Positions 26,463 through 35,574 of a stretch of 64,000 bases of DNA are shown here, piece by piece. The notes under the pieces were generated by a model, which was not told the origin of the DNA, searched no databases, and was given only the letters and a program-made list of their open reading frames with translations. A program made the translations under genes and the position numbers. The DNA is from Lacinutrix sp. Bg11-31 (lineage in GTDB: Bacteria > Bacteroidota > Bacteroidia > Flavobacteriales > Flavobacteriaceae): contig NZ_CP025118.1 of NCBI RefSeq assembly GCF_002831665.1, positions 2,790,001-2,854,000 on the forward strand, given 5' to 3'. Position 1 is the first letter of the stretch. Each line of letters opens with the position of its first letter.

Positions 26463-27122
26463 ATGCATATTCATAATTTATCTGAAGAAAATTCAATTTT
26501 AAATACATTTATTTCTGAATTACGAGACGTCAACATTCAAAAAGACAGTATGCGCTTTAGGCGAAACATAGAGCGTGTAGGTGAAATTTTAGGTTACGAA
26601 ATGAGTAAGTCTTTTGACTATAACTCTAAAAAAATCACGACTCCTTTAGCTGAAACTGAAGTACAAGCAATAAACAACAATGTAGTATTGTGCTCTATTT
26701 TAAGAGCAGGAGTACCTTTACATAATGGTTTATTAAATTATTTTGATAAAGCTGAAAATGCTTTTATTTCTGCTTACAGACATCATTTAGAAAATCCAGA
26801 AACATTTGAAATTATTGTAGAATATCTTGCTTGTCCAAGTTTAGAAGGCAAAACTTTAATTCTTGCAGATCCTATGATTGCCACAGGACAATCTCTACTT
26901 GCTACTTTTCAAGCTTTAAAACCATTTGGAACTCCAAAAGAAATACATTTAGCTGCTGTAATTGGAGCGCAAGAAGGTGTAGATTTTGTTGCTAAAAATT
27001 TTCCAGAGAACACACATTTATGGATTGCAACTATAGATAAAGGCCTTAATAGCAAAGGTTACATTGTACCTGGTTTAGGTGATGCAGGAGATTTGGCTTT
27101 TGGTGTAAAACTACAGCATTAA
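26463..27122 (+). CDS. upp: Uracil phosphoribosyltransferase
   Basis: 219 residues. It converts uracil and PRPP to UMP in the pyrimidine salvage path. The motifs VVLCSILRAGVPLHNGLL, the PRPP loop LILADPMIATGQSL and the uracil-binding region near the C-terminus (YIVPGLGDAGDLAFG) are intact. Its 3' end overlaps the convergent DUF6427-like gene by 12 bases. Confidence 0.96.
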   Translation: MHIHNLSEENSILNTFISELRDVNIQKDSMRFRRNIERVGEILGYEMSKSFDYNSKKITTPLAETEVQAINNNVVLCSILRAGVPLHNGLLNYFDKAENAFISAYRHHLENPETFEIIVEYLACPSLEGKTLILADPMIATGQSLLATFQALKPFGTPKEIHLAAVIGAQEGVDFVAKNFPENTHLWIATIDKGLNSKGYIVPGLGDAGDLAFGVKLQH

Positions 27123-28034
27123 TAACACAAACGGAATGACTAATAACAAAAGAACAAAGATTATTTTAAACCATTTTTCTTCAATGGTTTCAATATAGTT
27201 TGAAATAATAATAGACAAAGGAGCGAATAAAAACAAGAATTCACTTCCATCTTTTTTTGGTGCGATAATAATTAAAATTGTCGAAATAACAAAGGCCACA
27301 AATACAACCTTGTAAGCTGGCCTAAAGGTTTTCATTTTCTTTTTAATATCTTTTAAATAAAAAATTGAAGCCCATAAACCAAAAGATAACAACATGGTTA
27401 TTACAACAATAAACTGAACAGAATTATAAGCCGTAAAATTAAAGCCAACTGCTGGACTTATGTTTAATAAAGAAACAAAGTCGTCGTTTATTATTATAGA
27501 AAGACCAATCGATATCATGGCTATTGCTAGTAAACCAAGAAATGGTGCAATCCATTTTTTTATTTCAGACTCTGCATAAAATAAAAGTGCAACAAAAATT
27601 AATATAAAAAAAAGGAGCGTCCAAAAGTAAAACAGGCTTGCCAAGCCAATTAAAAAACCTGCATCAAACAACTTTTTTATATGCTCATTTTGTGTTCTTA
27701 AACTAATAATTCTCCTTAAAGCTAGAAGTACTAAAAAATTAGATAATACAATTTCCCAATCTAAAAACACTTGTGGAATAGCGAGTAAGAACACACTAAA
27801 CAGTAGTAGTTCTGTATTACCTTTTGCAGATAGTGAGTTTTTAGCAACTATAAAGTCTACCAACAAAACAGATGAAAAACAACATAGAAAAACAGCTGCT
27901 AATTTAGCAGCTGTAACTAGCGTAAAAGTAAAATCGTTGTGCTTATAAATAGCTACAAGTAACGCAAATAAGGACAGCGAAAAGACAATTAAAAAATTAA
28001 TTGGCCTAGATTTACTAAAAATACTTGTAATCAT
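27111..28034 (-). CDS. DUF6427-like polytopic membrane protein
   Basis: 307 residues with about ten hydrophobic segments and few soluble stretches (charged loop near NEHIKKLF). It begins ITSIFSKSRPINFLIVFSLS. Similar flavobacterial proteins near upp and purD are labelled DUF6427 (recalled). No catalytic motif is visible. It converges on upp with a 12-base overlap and diverges from the small 75-residue protein gene. Confidence 0.75.
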   Translation of the reverse strand: MITSIFSKSRPINFLIVFSLSLFALLVAIYKHNDFTFTLVTAAKLAAVFLCCFSSVLLVDFIVAKNSLSAKGNTELLLFSVFLLAIPQVFLDWEIVLSNFLVLLALRRIISLRTQNEHIKKLFDAGFLIGLASLFYFWTLLFFILIFVALLFYAESEIKKWIAPFLGLLAIAMISIGLSIIINDDFVSLLNISPAVGFNFTAYNSVQFIVVITMLLSFGLWASIFYLKDIKKKMKTFRPAYKVVFVAFVISTILIIIAPKKDGSEFLFLFAPLSIIISNYIETIEEKWFKIIFVLLLLVIPFVLLML

Positions 28035-28054
28035 TATCGGTTTTTGTATTTTTG
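28025..28054 (+). promoter_or_regulatory. Promoter TTG-N19-TATTTTTG
   Basis: TTG at 28025-28027 and TATTTTTG at 28047-28054 are spaced by 19 bases, matching both boxes of the Bacteroidota consensus. It predicts transcription from about 28060 and shows that the downstream gene starts at the ATG at 28079, not at the TTG at 28052, which lies inside the promoter. Confidence 0.7.
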
Positions 28055-28078
28055 TCTTTTAAACACACTACTATTCTT

Positions 28079-28306
28079 ATGAAAGATTTATTTTACGCTA
28101 TACAAGACTTTTTTGTAAATGTTGCATTTGCACCTTTAGATATGCTTAGAGCATTAGAATTAGAAAACTGGTTTGCAGCAAACAGTCTTAATTGGCTATT
28201 TGTAATTATTGCAGGAGTAGCAATGGTTTACTGGATGTTACAATTAAAGAAATTTGACAGCAATAACGAAGAGGACAAAAGCATCTCTTCGCATTCTTAC
28301 TTATAA
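28079..28306 (+). CDS. Small membrane protein (DUF6341-like)
   Basis: 75 residues from the ATG at 28079, chosen because the promoter overlaps the upstream TTG. It begins KDLFYAIQDFFVNVAFAPLD, has one clear membrane helix (WLFVIIAGVAMVYWMLQLKK, about 40-60) and an acidic tail. Its function is unknown. Its stop overlaps the convergent purD stop by 6 bases, and its likely terminator lies inside purD (28335-28379). Confidence 0.75.
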   Translation: MKDLFYAIQDFFVNVAFAPLDMLRALELENWFAANSLNWLFVIIAGVAMVYWMLQLKKFDSNNEEDKSISSHSYL

Positions 28307-29572
28307 ATCGAAACCAATATCTTTTCGGTAATTCATCTTATCAAAATGTAGTTTTTCTATATTTTGATAAGATTTTTTTATGGCCTCTTGGTACGTTTTA
28401 CCATAACTAGTAATAGCCATAACGCGTCCTCCAGAAGTTACAACTTTATTGTCTTTAAGTTGAGCTCCAGCATGAAAAACAATAGAACCCTCAATATTTT
28501 CTATACCAGAAATCTCTTTTCCTTTCTCGTATGCTTCAGGATAACCACCAGATACTAGCATAACTGTTGTAGCAGCGCGCTCGTCTATTTCAATATTTAT
28601 TTTGTCTAAAGTTTGGTTAGCAACAGCTTGAAAAACTTCAACTAAATCATTTTTTAAACGTGGCAAAACCACCTCTGTTTCTGGGTCACCTAAACGTACA
28701 TTATACTCTATAACAAAAGGATCGTCTCCTACTTTTATTAAACCTATAAAAACAAAACCTTTGTAAGGAAGGTTATCTTTTTGAAACCCATTAATGGTTG
28801 GGATAACAACGCGCTCCTTTATTTTAGACATAAAAACGTCGTCTGCAAAAGGTACAGGAGAAATAGCTCCCATTCCGCCAGTATTTAAACCTGTATCGCC
28901 TTCACCAATACGCTTATAATCTTTCGCAGTTGGCAAAATCTTATAATTTTTACCATCTGTTAACACAAAACAACTCAACTCTATACCATCTAAAAACTCT
29001 TCGATAACTACTTTGGTGCTTGCACTACCAAATTTAGCATCAACAAGCATGGCTTTTAATTCTGCTTTCGCTTCGTCTATATCTTCTAAAATAACTACTC
29101 CTTTTCCTGCAGCTAGACCATCGGCTTTTAATACATAAGGTGGGTTTAGCGTTTCTAAAAAGGCATAACCATCTTCTACTGTGTTTACATTAAAACTTTG
29201 GTAAGCAGCAGTTGGAATATTGTGCCTAAATAAAAACTCTTTTGCAAACTCTTTACTTCCTTCTAGTTCTGCCGCAGCTTTTTGAGGCCCAATAACGGCA
29301 ACGTTTTTAAGCATTTCGTCTTCTAAAAAGAAATCATGAATACCTAATACCAAAGGGTCTTCTGGACCAACAATAACCATAGTTATATGGTTATTTAATA
29401 CTATTTCTTTTATGGCTTGAAAATCTGTTACACTAACAGGTACATTAGTTGCAATTGCTGCTGTTCCAGAGTTCCCTGGAGCCACATATAAGTTGCTACA
29501 GTTGTTACTTTGTGCAAGTTTCCAAGCGATGGTATGTTCTCTTCCTCCAGAACCTAGTATTAAAATATTCAT
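28301..29572 (-). CDS. purD: Phosphoribosylamine-glycine ligase
   Basis: 423 residues. It joins glycine to phosphoribosylamine using ATP, an early step of purine synthesis. The N-terminal domain begins NILILGSGGREHTIAWKLAQ. The ATP-grasp part shows PPYVLKADGLAAGKGVVILE, and YNVRLGDPETEVVLPRL carries metal ligands. The last 13 or so codons overlay a strong plus-strand terminator hairpin. The sequence appears intact. Confidence 0.97.
   Translation of the reverse strand: MNILILGSGGREHTIAWKLAQSNNCSNLYVAPGNSGTAAIATNVPVSVTDFQAIKEIVLNNHITMVIVGPEDPLVLGIHDFFLEDEMLKNVAVIGPQKAAAELEGSKEFAKEFLFRHNIPTAAYQSFNVNTVEDGYAFLETLNPPYVLKADGLAAGKGVVILEDIDEAKAELKAMLVDAKFGSASTKVVIEEFLDGIELSCFVLTDGKNYKILPTAKDYKRIGEGDTGLNTGGMGAISPVPFADDVFMSKIKERVVIPTINGFQKDNLPYKGFVFIGLIKVGDDPFVIEYNVRLGDPETEVVLPRLKNDLVEVFQAVANQTLDKINIEIDERAATTVMLVSGGYPEAYEKGKEISGIENIEGSIVFHAGAQLKDNKVVTSGGRVMAITSYGKTYQEAIKKSYQNIEKLHFDKMNYRKDIGFDL
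28335..28379 (+). terminator. Strong terminator hidden in the 3' coding end of purD
   Basis: ATCTTATCAAAAT (28335-28347) and ATTTTGATAAGAT (28361-28373) are perfectly complementary over 13 bp, and three more pairs (one of them a wobble) extend into the loop. Six T residues follow on the plus strand. It would end the plus-strand transcript of the 28079-28306 gene while coding for purD on the other strand. Confidence 0.75.
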
Positions 29573-29636
29573 AGTTGTGATTGTTTGCGCAAAAATAATT
29601 ATTTACTTTACAAATTCATATTTATAATTTTTTCTT

Positions 29637-30947
29637 TTGAATCTATTTAACCTTTCTTTAAAATTAAAAGGCTTTCCTATAAGAAAAGCCAAGCTTGCAT
29701 TGGAAAAAATTACGTCATTAAATATTAATGAAAAAGAAGATTATATTTTTAAGAAAAGAGCAACGATTGTAGATTACCATTTAAAACATAATTCATTTTA
29801 CAAATCGTTTATAGCTAATGCTAATGTAAAAAATTGGAGTGATATTCCTGTTTTAACTAAACGAGATCTACAGCAACCCTTAAAAAATAGACTATCAAAA
29901 GGTTATTCGGCTAAAAACTGTCAGGTTAATAACACTTCTGGCTCTTCTGGTTATCCGCTTTCTTTTGCTAAAGATAAATTTTGTCACGCGCTTTCTTGGG
30001 CAGTTTTTATGGATAGATACAGTTGGTATGATATAAATTTAAACACTTCTAAACAAGCTCGTTTTTATGGGATTCCTCTAGATAAGATGAGCTACTATAA
30101 GGAAAGGCTAAAAGATAAGTTAGGTAACCGTTTTCGGTTTTCGGTTTTTGATATGAGTGATGATCAACTCTCAAGAAATGTTAATTTATTTAGTAAATCT
30201 AATTATGAACATCTCTATGGTTACTCGAATGCATTAATACTTTTTGGAAAATATTTAGAGCGAGAACATATTGTTTTAAAAGATAAATGCAAAAGCCTAA
30301 AATTGTGTATTACAACTGCAGAAACTTTGTTTGAAAGGGATAAAAAAATGCTAGAGACTCAATTTGGTATTCCTGTAATTAATGAATATGGTTGCGCGGA
30401 ATTAGGATTAATTGCCTTTCAAAATAAAAAAAACGAATGGCTTATTAATTGTGACGATTTATATGTTGAAATTTTAGACGATAACGATAACATTTTGAAA
30501 CATGGAGAAAAAGGAAGGATTGTTATTACTTCTCTCTACAACAAGGCACATCCTTTTATTCGCTACGATTTAGGTGATATTGGCACGCTTTCAAAAAACA
30601 GCACTTTAAGTAAACCGATATTAGAATCTTTAACAGGAAGAACTAACGATACTTTAAACTTACCAAGTGGAAAAACAGCTGCTGGTCTTACTATGTATTA
30701 CGTTACAAAAACGGTTATCGAAGATGCTGCAAAAATAAAAGAGTTTATGCTTGAGCAATTTAAACTTGATACGTTTAAAATGAGCTATGTTGCTGAAGAT
30801 GTACTTACTGAAGTTCAAAAATTAGCCATAAAAAAAGCCTTGGATAATTATTTAGAGCCTGGTTTAACGGTTAGTTTTGAAAGAAAAGTAAGCTTAGAAC
30901 GTGCTAAAAGCGGTAAAGTGAAGCAGTTTATTTCTTATGTAGAGTAA
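29637..30947 (+). CDS. Phenylacetate-CoA ligase-like (CapK/PaaK family) adenylate-forming protein
   Basis: 436 residues. The start is TTG at 29637-29639: a stop lies at 29625-29627, no ATG lies between, and MNLFNLSLKLKGFPIRKAK is the usual family start. The AMP-binding loop NNTSGSSGYPLSFAKDKF and INEYGCAELGLIAFQ fit adenylate-forming enzymes. Relatives called CapK occur at the edges of capsule and exopolysaccharide loci, and this one lies at the edge of such a locus here. The substrate is unknown. It overlaps the convergent GT2 gene by 20 bases. Confidence 0.8.
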   Translation: MNLFNLSLKLKGFPIRKAKLALEKITSLNINEKEDYIFKKRATIVDYHLKHNSFYKSFIANANVKNWSDIPVLTKRDLQQPLKNRLSKGYSAKNCQVNNTSGSSGYPLSFAKDKFCHALSWAVFMDRYSWYDINLNTSKQARFYGIPLDKMSYYKERLKDKLGNRFRFSVFDMSDDQLSRNVNLFSKSNYEHLYGYSNALILFGKYLEREHIVLKDKCKSLKLCITTAETLFERDKKMLETQFGIPVINEYGCAELGLIAFQNKKNEWLINCDDLYVEILDDNDNILKHGEKGRIVITSLYNKAHPFIRYDLGDIGTLSKNSTLSKPILESLTGRTNDTLNLPSGKTAAGLTMYYVTKTVIEDAAKIKEFMLEQFKLDTFKMSYVAEDVLTEVQKLAIKKALDNYLEPGLTVSFERKVSLERAKSGKVKQFISYVE

Positions 30948-31707
30948 CGGTTTGTTTACTTTTTACAAAAAAATGTTCCCAAAGAAATACAAGCATACAA
31001 TACATTGATTTAACTGCAGAGAAACCTAAGCCTTTTTTATAAACCCAATAATTGTGTTTCAATAATTCTATTTTATTAGAAGATATTGAATTGTTGCGAA
31101 CACGATAAAAAGCTAGTGATTCTTGAACACTTCTAGCTGGTTTTCCAGAGGTTTTTATAGCACTTAACCATAATAACCAATCTTGACGTTTACGTAAGTT
31201 AGGCGATGTTATTTTGCCTAGCGTTTTTGCATTATAGACTCCTGTTAAATTACCAATATAATTACTTTTTAAATATTTTTTGTAGGTTAAACTAGGTAAT
31301 GCATTCACCAACTTGTTTAAAGGTTTTCCGTTTTCATCTATTTGCTCGTAGCTACTAAAACAGACATCACAATTTTCGTTTTCCATAAAGGCTATTTGCT
31401 TCTCTAGCTTTTGGGGTTTCCAAAGATCGTCTGCATCTAAAAAAGCTATATAGTCGCCTTTTGCAGCCATTATACCTTTGTTTCTAGAAATTGCTGTTCC
31501 TTGATTAGTTTCATTTTTAACAACGGTAATATTCTGGTTTTCAAAAATGAAATCATTGATTATACTTATTGTATTGTCTGTGGAACAATCATCTATTAAA
31601 AGCAGCTCCCAATTGGTATAAGTTTGGTTTAATATAGACCGAATGGTTTCGCTAATAAATGCTTCCGCATTATAAAGTGGTGTAATTATAGAAACGAGTG
31701 CTTTCAT
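30928..31707 (-). CDS. Glycosyltransferase family 2
   Basis: 259 residues with the GT-A fold: SIITPLYNAEAFISETIRSI at the N-terminus, LLIDDCSTDNT for nucleotide binding, and the metal-binding YIAFLDADDLWKPQK. It transfers a sugar in the cytoplasm and is the last minus-strand gene of the polysaccharide locus. It follows the polyprenyl phosphotransferase after 90 bases. The C-terminal part has a short hydrophobic stretch (MYCMLVFLWEHFF). The sugar is unknown. Confidence 0.9.
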   Translation of the reverse strand: MKALVSIITPLYNAEAFISETIRSILNQTYTNWELLLIDDCSTDNTISIINDFIFENQNITVVKNETNQGTAISRNKGIMAAKGDYIAFLDADDLWKPQKLEKQIAFMENENCDVCFSSYEQIDENGKPLNKLVNALPSLTYKKYLKSNYIGNLTGVYNAKTLGKITSPNLRKRQDWLLWLSAIKTSGKPARSVQESLAFYRVRNNSISSNKIELLKHNYWVYKKGLGFSAVKSMYCMLVFLWEHFFVKSKQTVTLHKK

Positions 31708-31797
31708 GTGTATATATTATTATTTTTAATTGTCACATGCTGTTCGCTATTAATCATCTCTTTGAGTGCTACCGTTTTTAACATACTCGTTTCACAA

Positions 31798-33207
31798 TTA
31801 ATAGGCTTTTTCTTCTCCTTTAAAGATGTTTAAAGTGGTTTGAATTATAATTCTAATATCTAATAATATTGACCAATTTTCGATGTAAAAATTATCGAAT
31901 TTAATACGATTAATAATGTCTTCATCACTTTTAATCTCTCCTCTATAACCCTTTATTTGGGCTAAACCAGTGATACCTGGTTTTACATGGTGACGAAAGA
32001 TAAAATTGTATTTATCAATTTTTTTCGAATACTCTTCTGTATAAGATAACATGTGTGGTCTTGGTCCTACTACAGACATATCACCTAAGAGTACATTAAT
32101 AAATTGTGGTACTTCATCTATACTTGTTTGGCGTAAAAACTTACCAATTTTAGTCACTCGTGTATCGTTTTGTTGCACATAAGTTCCTTGAACTTCTTTT
32201 ATTGTCTTTAAGGATCTAAACTTATAGCAGTTGAATTCTTTATAGTTTATCCCGTTTCGTTTATGTTTATAAAACAGTGGTCCTTTAGATTCAAATTTTA
32301 TTAAAATGAATAAAATAACAGAAACCCAAGACAAGATAAAAACGATGATAAATAAAGAAAATATAACATCAAATGTACGTTTAATCAATTTATTAAAATC
32401 ATGATTTAGTGCTACTTCTTGTATAGATAATACTGGAAGGTAATTGTAAAAATCCGTTTTCAATCGTTTAGAAAAGAGCTTTTTGGTTTCTGGAATAAAT
32501 TTAATATTACAATGGTGAATGTTAGCATACTTCACGAATTCGTTTACTTGATTTTCTGTGAGTTCATCCATTGCACAGTAAATTTCGTCGATACCACTAG
32601 TGTCTTCTAAAAACGAAAAACTTTCTTTTATGCTTCCGGTAATATCTTCTGCTTTACTATTACTAAAACGCGCTAATAATCTATATCCTAATTCTTTTTT
32701 TTGATTAAATATGGATTTCAATTCATTTGCTCCTTCAGTATCACCAATAATAACGACACGACGTACATTTCCTTTTAATTTTAATCGATAAGCTCTAAGT
32801 AAGTAATAGCTTAAAAACTTTACAAGACTAATAAATACAAAAGTTGAAATTAAATACTTAAAGGTTACAAAAGCTTGAACATTAACACTTCTAAACGCAC
32901 CAATAAAAGCATAAACAAGAATTGAAAAAATTAGAAACTGTTTTATTAAAAGAGATAAAATATTTATAGCAGAAGTATACCTATAAACGTTATAAAAACT
33001 AATAAAAGATGTTGAAAACATCCAAAAAACAACAGAATATACTATATATAATAGATGTTTATTATTGAAAAATGCTGAAGAAAAAAAGTGAAGATTTTCA
33101 GCATTAAAATTGAAAAAATAATACGCTAAAAGATTAATAATAAACAGGTCGAAAAACACCAAAAGTGGCCTTATTAACCATGAAAATCTTCCACGCGTAT
33201 ATTCCAT
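31798..33207 (-). CDS. Exopolysaccharide polyprenyl glycosylphosphotransferase (WcaJ-like)
   Basis: 469 residues. Four N-terminal membrane helices, a Rossmann-like CoA-binding middle domain (VRRVVIIGDTEGANELKSIF) and a fifth helix precede the bacterial sugar-transferase domain (KRTFDVIFSLFI, FNCYKFRSLKTIKEVQ, DEVPQFINVLLGDMSVVGPR, KPGITGLAQIKGYRGE). It transfers a hexose 1-phosphate, usually glucose, to undecaprenyl phosphate and so starts repeat-unit synthesis. It is separated by 3 bases from the UDP-glucuronate decarboxylase gene. A second, PglC-type initiator is encoded at 39341-39949. Confidence 0.92.
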   Translation of the reverse strand: MEYTRGRFSWLIRPLLVFFDLFIINLLAYYFFNFNAENLHFFSSAFFNNKHLLYIVYSVVFWMFSTSFISFYNVYRYTSAINILSLLIKQFLIFSILVYAFIGAFRSVNVQAFVTFKYLISTFVFISLVKFLSYYLLRAYRLKLKGNVRRVVIIGDTEGANELKSIFNQKKELGYRLLARFSNSKAEDITGSIKESFSFLEDTSGIDEIYCAMDELTENQVNEFVKYANIHHCNIKFIPETKKLFSKRLKTDFYNYLPVLSIQEVALNHDFNKLIKRTFDVIFSLFIIVFILSWVSVILFILIKFESKGPLFYKHKRNGINYKEFNCYKFRSLKTIKEVQGTYVQQNDTRVTKIGKFLRQTSIDEVPQFINVLLGDMSVVGPRPHMLSYTEEYSKKIDKYNFIFRHHVKPGITGLAQIKGYRGEIKSDEDIINRIKFDNFYIENWSILLDIRIIIQTTLNIFKGEEKAY

Positions 33208-33210
33208 TTG

Positions 33211-34203
33211 CTACTTATTATTATAGCTTGAAAAATCTTTATGTTCACTTTTATAAAGTTCTTCTTCACTTAGGTTTTTAAAATAATCGAATGTAATTTT
33301 CATACCTTCTTCTCTTCCTATTTTTGGCTCCCAACCTAAAAGTTTTTTGGCTAGTGAGATATCTGGTTGTCTTTGCATTGGGTCATCTACAGGCAGGTCT
33401 TTATAAATTACTTTTTGTGTAGTCCCTGTAAGTTTTATTATTTCTTCAGCAAAATCACTAATTGTTATCTCGTGTGGATTACCAATATTAACAGGATTAC
33501 TATAATCACTTAGTAATAGTCTATAAATACCTTCTACTTGATCATCTACGTAACAAAAAGAACGTGTTTGCATACCATCACCAAAAACAGTTAAGTCTTC
33601 TCCTCGCAGTGCTTGTCCCATAAAAGCTGGAATAACACGACCATCGTTAAGTCTCATTCTTGGTCCATAAGTATTAAATATACGAACGATACGCGTCTCT
33701 ATGCCATGAAACCGATGATAAGCCATTGTTATAGACTCTTGAAAACGTTTAGCTTCATCGTAAACTCCTCTTGGACCAATAGTATTTACATTACCGTAAT
33801 ACTCTTCGGTTTGAGGGTGCACTAAAGGATCTCCATAAACTTCTGATGTAGAGGCTATTAGTAGTCTAGAGCCTTTTGCTTTTGCTAAACCTAATAAATT
33901 ATGCGTCCCTAAAGAACCCACTTTTAGTGTTTGAATTGGTATTTTAAGGTAATCTATTGGGCTAGCAGGCGATGCAAAATGCAAAATGTAATCTACTTTT
34001 CCATCAATTTTTATAAATTCTGTGACATCGTGCTCAATAAAACTAAAATTGGCATGTTCTTGAAGGTGTGCTAGGTTTTTTTTATCACCAGTTATAAAGT
34101 TATCCATACCAATAACTTGGTAGCCTTCTTTAATAAACCGATCGCATAAATGAGATCCTAAAAATCCTGCGGCTCCTGTTATTAATACTGTTTTTAAGCT
34201 CAT
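33211..34203 (-). CDS. UDP-glucuronate decarboxylase (UDP-xylose synthase type)
   Basis: 330 residues, short-chain dehydrogenase fold. The NAD loop is [18 protein letters not shown]. The active-site Tyr/Lys pair is in [12 protein letters not shown], and [14 protein letters not shown] carries the Ser/Thr. These features mark the UXS subfamily, which converts UDP-glucuronate to UDP-xylose. Its ATG overlaps the stop of ugd as TAATG, so substrate supply and use are coupled. Confidence 0.9.
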   Translation of the reverse strand: MSLKTVLITGAAGFLGSHLCDRFIKEGYQVIGMDNFITGDKKNLAHLQEHANFSFIEHDVTEFIKIDGKVDYILHFASPASPIDYLKIPIQTLKVGSLGTHNLLGLAKAKGSRLLIASTSEVYGDPLVHPQTEEYYGNVNTIGPRGVYDEAKRFQESITMAYHRFHGIETRIVRIFNTYGPRMRLNDGRVIPAFMGQALRGEDLTVFGDGMQTRSFCYVDDQVEGIYRLLLSDYSNPVNIGNPHEITISDFAEEIIKLTGTTQKVIYKDLPVDDPMQRQPDISLAKKLLGWEPKIGREEGMKITFDYFKNLSEEELYKSEHKDFSSYNNK

Positions 34204-35501
34204 TATCTTCCTATTGATACATATTTAAATCCTTCGTTTTCAATATCTTTAACATCGTACAAGTTTCTACCATCAAAAATAATATGTCCTTGCATTGCTG
34301 CTTTCATTTTATCTATATCTGGAGTTCTAAAAATACTCCATTCTGTACAAATTACTAATGCATCTGCATTGTCTAAAGCTTCGTACATACCTTCTGCATA
34401 GGTTATTTTATCTCCAAGATTCTTTTTTATATTTGGCATCGCTTCTGGGTCGAAGGCTGTAATGTTTGCGCCAGATTCTAATAAACTATCTATCATGTAA
34501 AGTGCAGGTGCTTCACGAATATCATCAGTTTCTGGTTTAAATGCTAAGCCCCAAATAGTGATGTTTTTTCCTTTTAAATCATTATTAAAGTGCGTTTCAA
34601 TTTTAGGAATTAAAACTAGTTTTTGTCTTGCGTTTACATTAATAACTGCATCAAGAATTTGAAAATTATAATTATTGTCTTTTCCTGACTTATAAAGTGC
34701 TTTTACATCTTTTGGAAAGCAAGAACCTCCATAACCTATTCCTGGGAAAAGGAAACGTTTACCGATTCTAGAATCGGTTCCCATTCCTATTCTAACTTTA
34801 TCGACATCTGCTCCTACTTTTTCGCAAAAGTTGGCAATCTCATTCATAAATGTAATTTTAGCTGCTAAAAAGGCATTTGAGGCATATTTAGTAAGTTCTG
34901 CAGACTTCTCGTCCATTACAATTATTGGGTTTCCTGAACGTACGTAAGGTTTGTATAATTTTTCCATTAGCTTAATTGCTCTATCGCTACTTGCTCCAAC
35001 AACAATACGTTCTGGTTTTAAAAAATCGTCTACAGCAAAACCTTCTCTTAAAAACTCTGGATTTGAAACTACATCGAAATCTACAGTTGCATTTTTTGCG
35101 ATTGCTGCTTCTACTTTTTCTGATGTGCCTACGGGAACCGTACTTTTATCTACTATAACTTTATAGTCTTTTATAAGTTTCCCTATATCGTTTGCGACAC
35201 CTAAAATATATTTTAAATCGGCAGAACCATCTTCGCCTTCTGGTGTTGGTAAAGCTAAAAATATAATATCTCCATGTTCTAAACCTTCAGCCAAACTGGT
35301 TGAAAATTTTAAACGGTTTGCCTTTATGTTCCTTTCGAATAAAACATCTAAATGCGGCTCGTAGATTGGCACTTGGCCTTGCTGCATTTGTTTTACTTTA
35401 TTTTCGTCTATATCTATACAAAGTACATCGTTGCCCGTTTCTGCGAGGCAAGTTCCTGTAACTAAACCAACATATCCTGTACCAATTACTGCTATTTTCA
35501 T
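34203..35501 (-). CDS. ugd: UDP-glucose 6-dehydrogenase
   Basis: 432 residues. It oxidises UDP-glucose to UDP-glucuronate with two NAD+. The N-terminal motif [20 protein letters not shown] and the catalytic Cys in [14 protein letters not shown] are intact, and the C-terminal domain ([19 protein letters not shown]) is complete. It lies after a terminator and feeds the decarboxylase gene that overlaps it. Confidence 0.95.
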   Translation of the reverse strand: MKIAVIGTGYVGLVTGTCLAETGNDVLCIDIDENKVKQMQQGQVPIYEPHLDVLFERNIKANRLKFSTSLAEGLEHGDIIFLALPTPEGEDGSADLKYILGVANDIGKLIKDYKVIVDKSTVPVGTSEKVEAAIAKNATVDFDVVSNPEFLREGFAVDDFLKPERIVVGASSDRAIKLMEKLYKPYVRSGNPIIVMDEKSAELTKYASNAFLAAKITFMNEIANFCEKVGADVDKVRIGMGTDSRIGKRFLFPGIGYGGSCFPKDVKALYKSGKDNNYNFQILDAVINVNARQKLVLIPKIETHFNNDLKGKNITIWGLAFKPETDDIREAPALYMIDSLLESGANITAFDPEAMPNIKKNLGDKITYAEGMYEALDNADALVICTEWSIFRTPDIDKMKAAMQGHIIFDGRNLYDVKDIENEGFKYVSIGR

Positions 35502-35525
35502 TTAAAAATGTATGCTTTTTATATT

Positions 35526-35556
35526 AAAAAAAACGCTTCAGATTAATGAAACGTTT
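35526..35556 (-). terminator. Rho-independent terminator between the CapD-like gene and ugd
   Basis: On the minus strand, AAACGTTTCA pairs with TGAAGCGTTT with one mismatch, and a T-run follows. It lies about 20 bases after the CapD-like stop and splits the locus into an upstream run and the ugd/uxs/initiator run. Confidence 0.75.
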
Positions 35557-35574
35557 AAAATACTTTTATTTTTT

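Noticed and set aside
27168..27190. AAACCAT/ATGGTTT hairpin as the upp terminator inside the convergent gene
   Set aside because: The 7-bp stem is not followed by a T-run on the plus strand, so support is too weak.
28052..28078. TTG at 28052 as start of the small membrane protein
   Set aside because: It lies within the -7 box at 28047-28054, so a transcript would not include it. The ATG at 28079 is downstream of the promoter.
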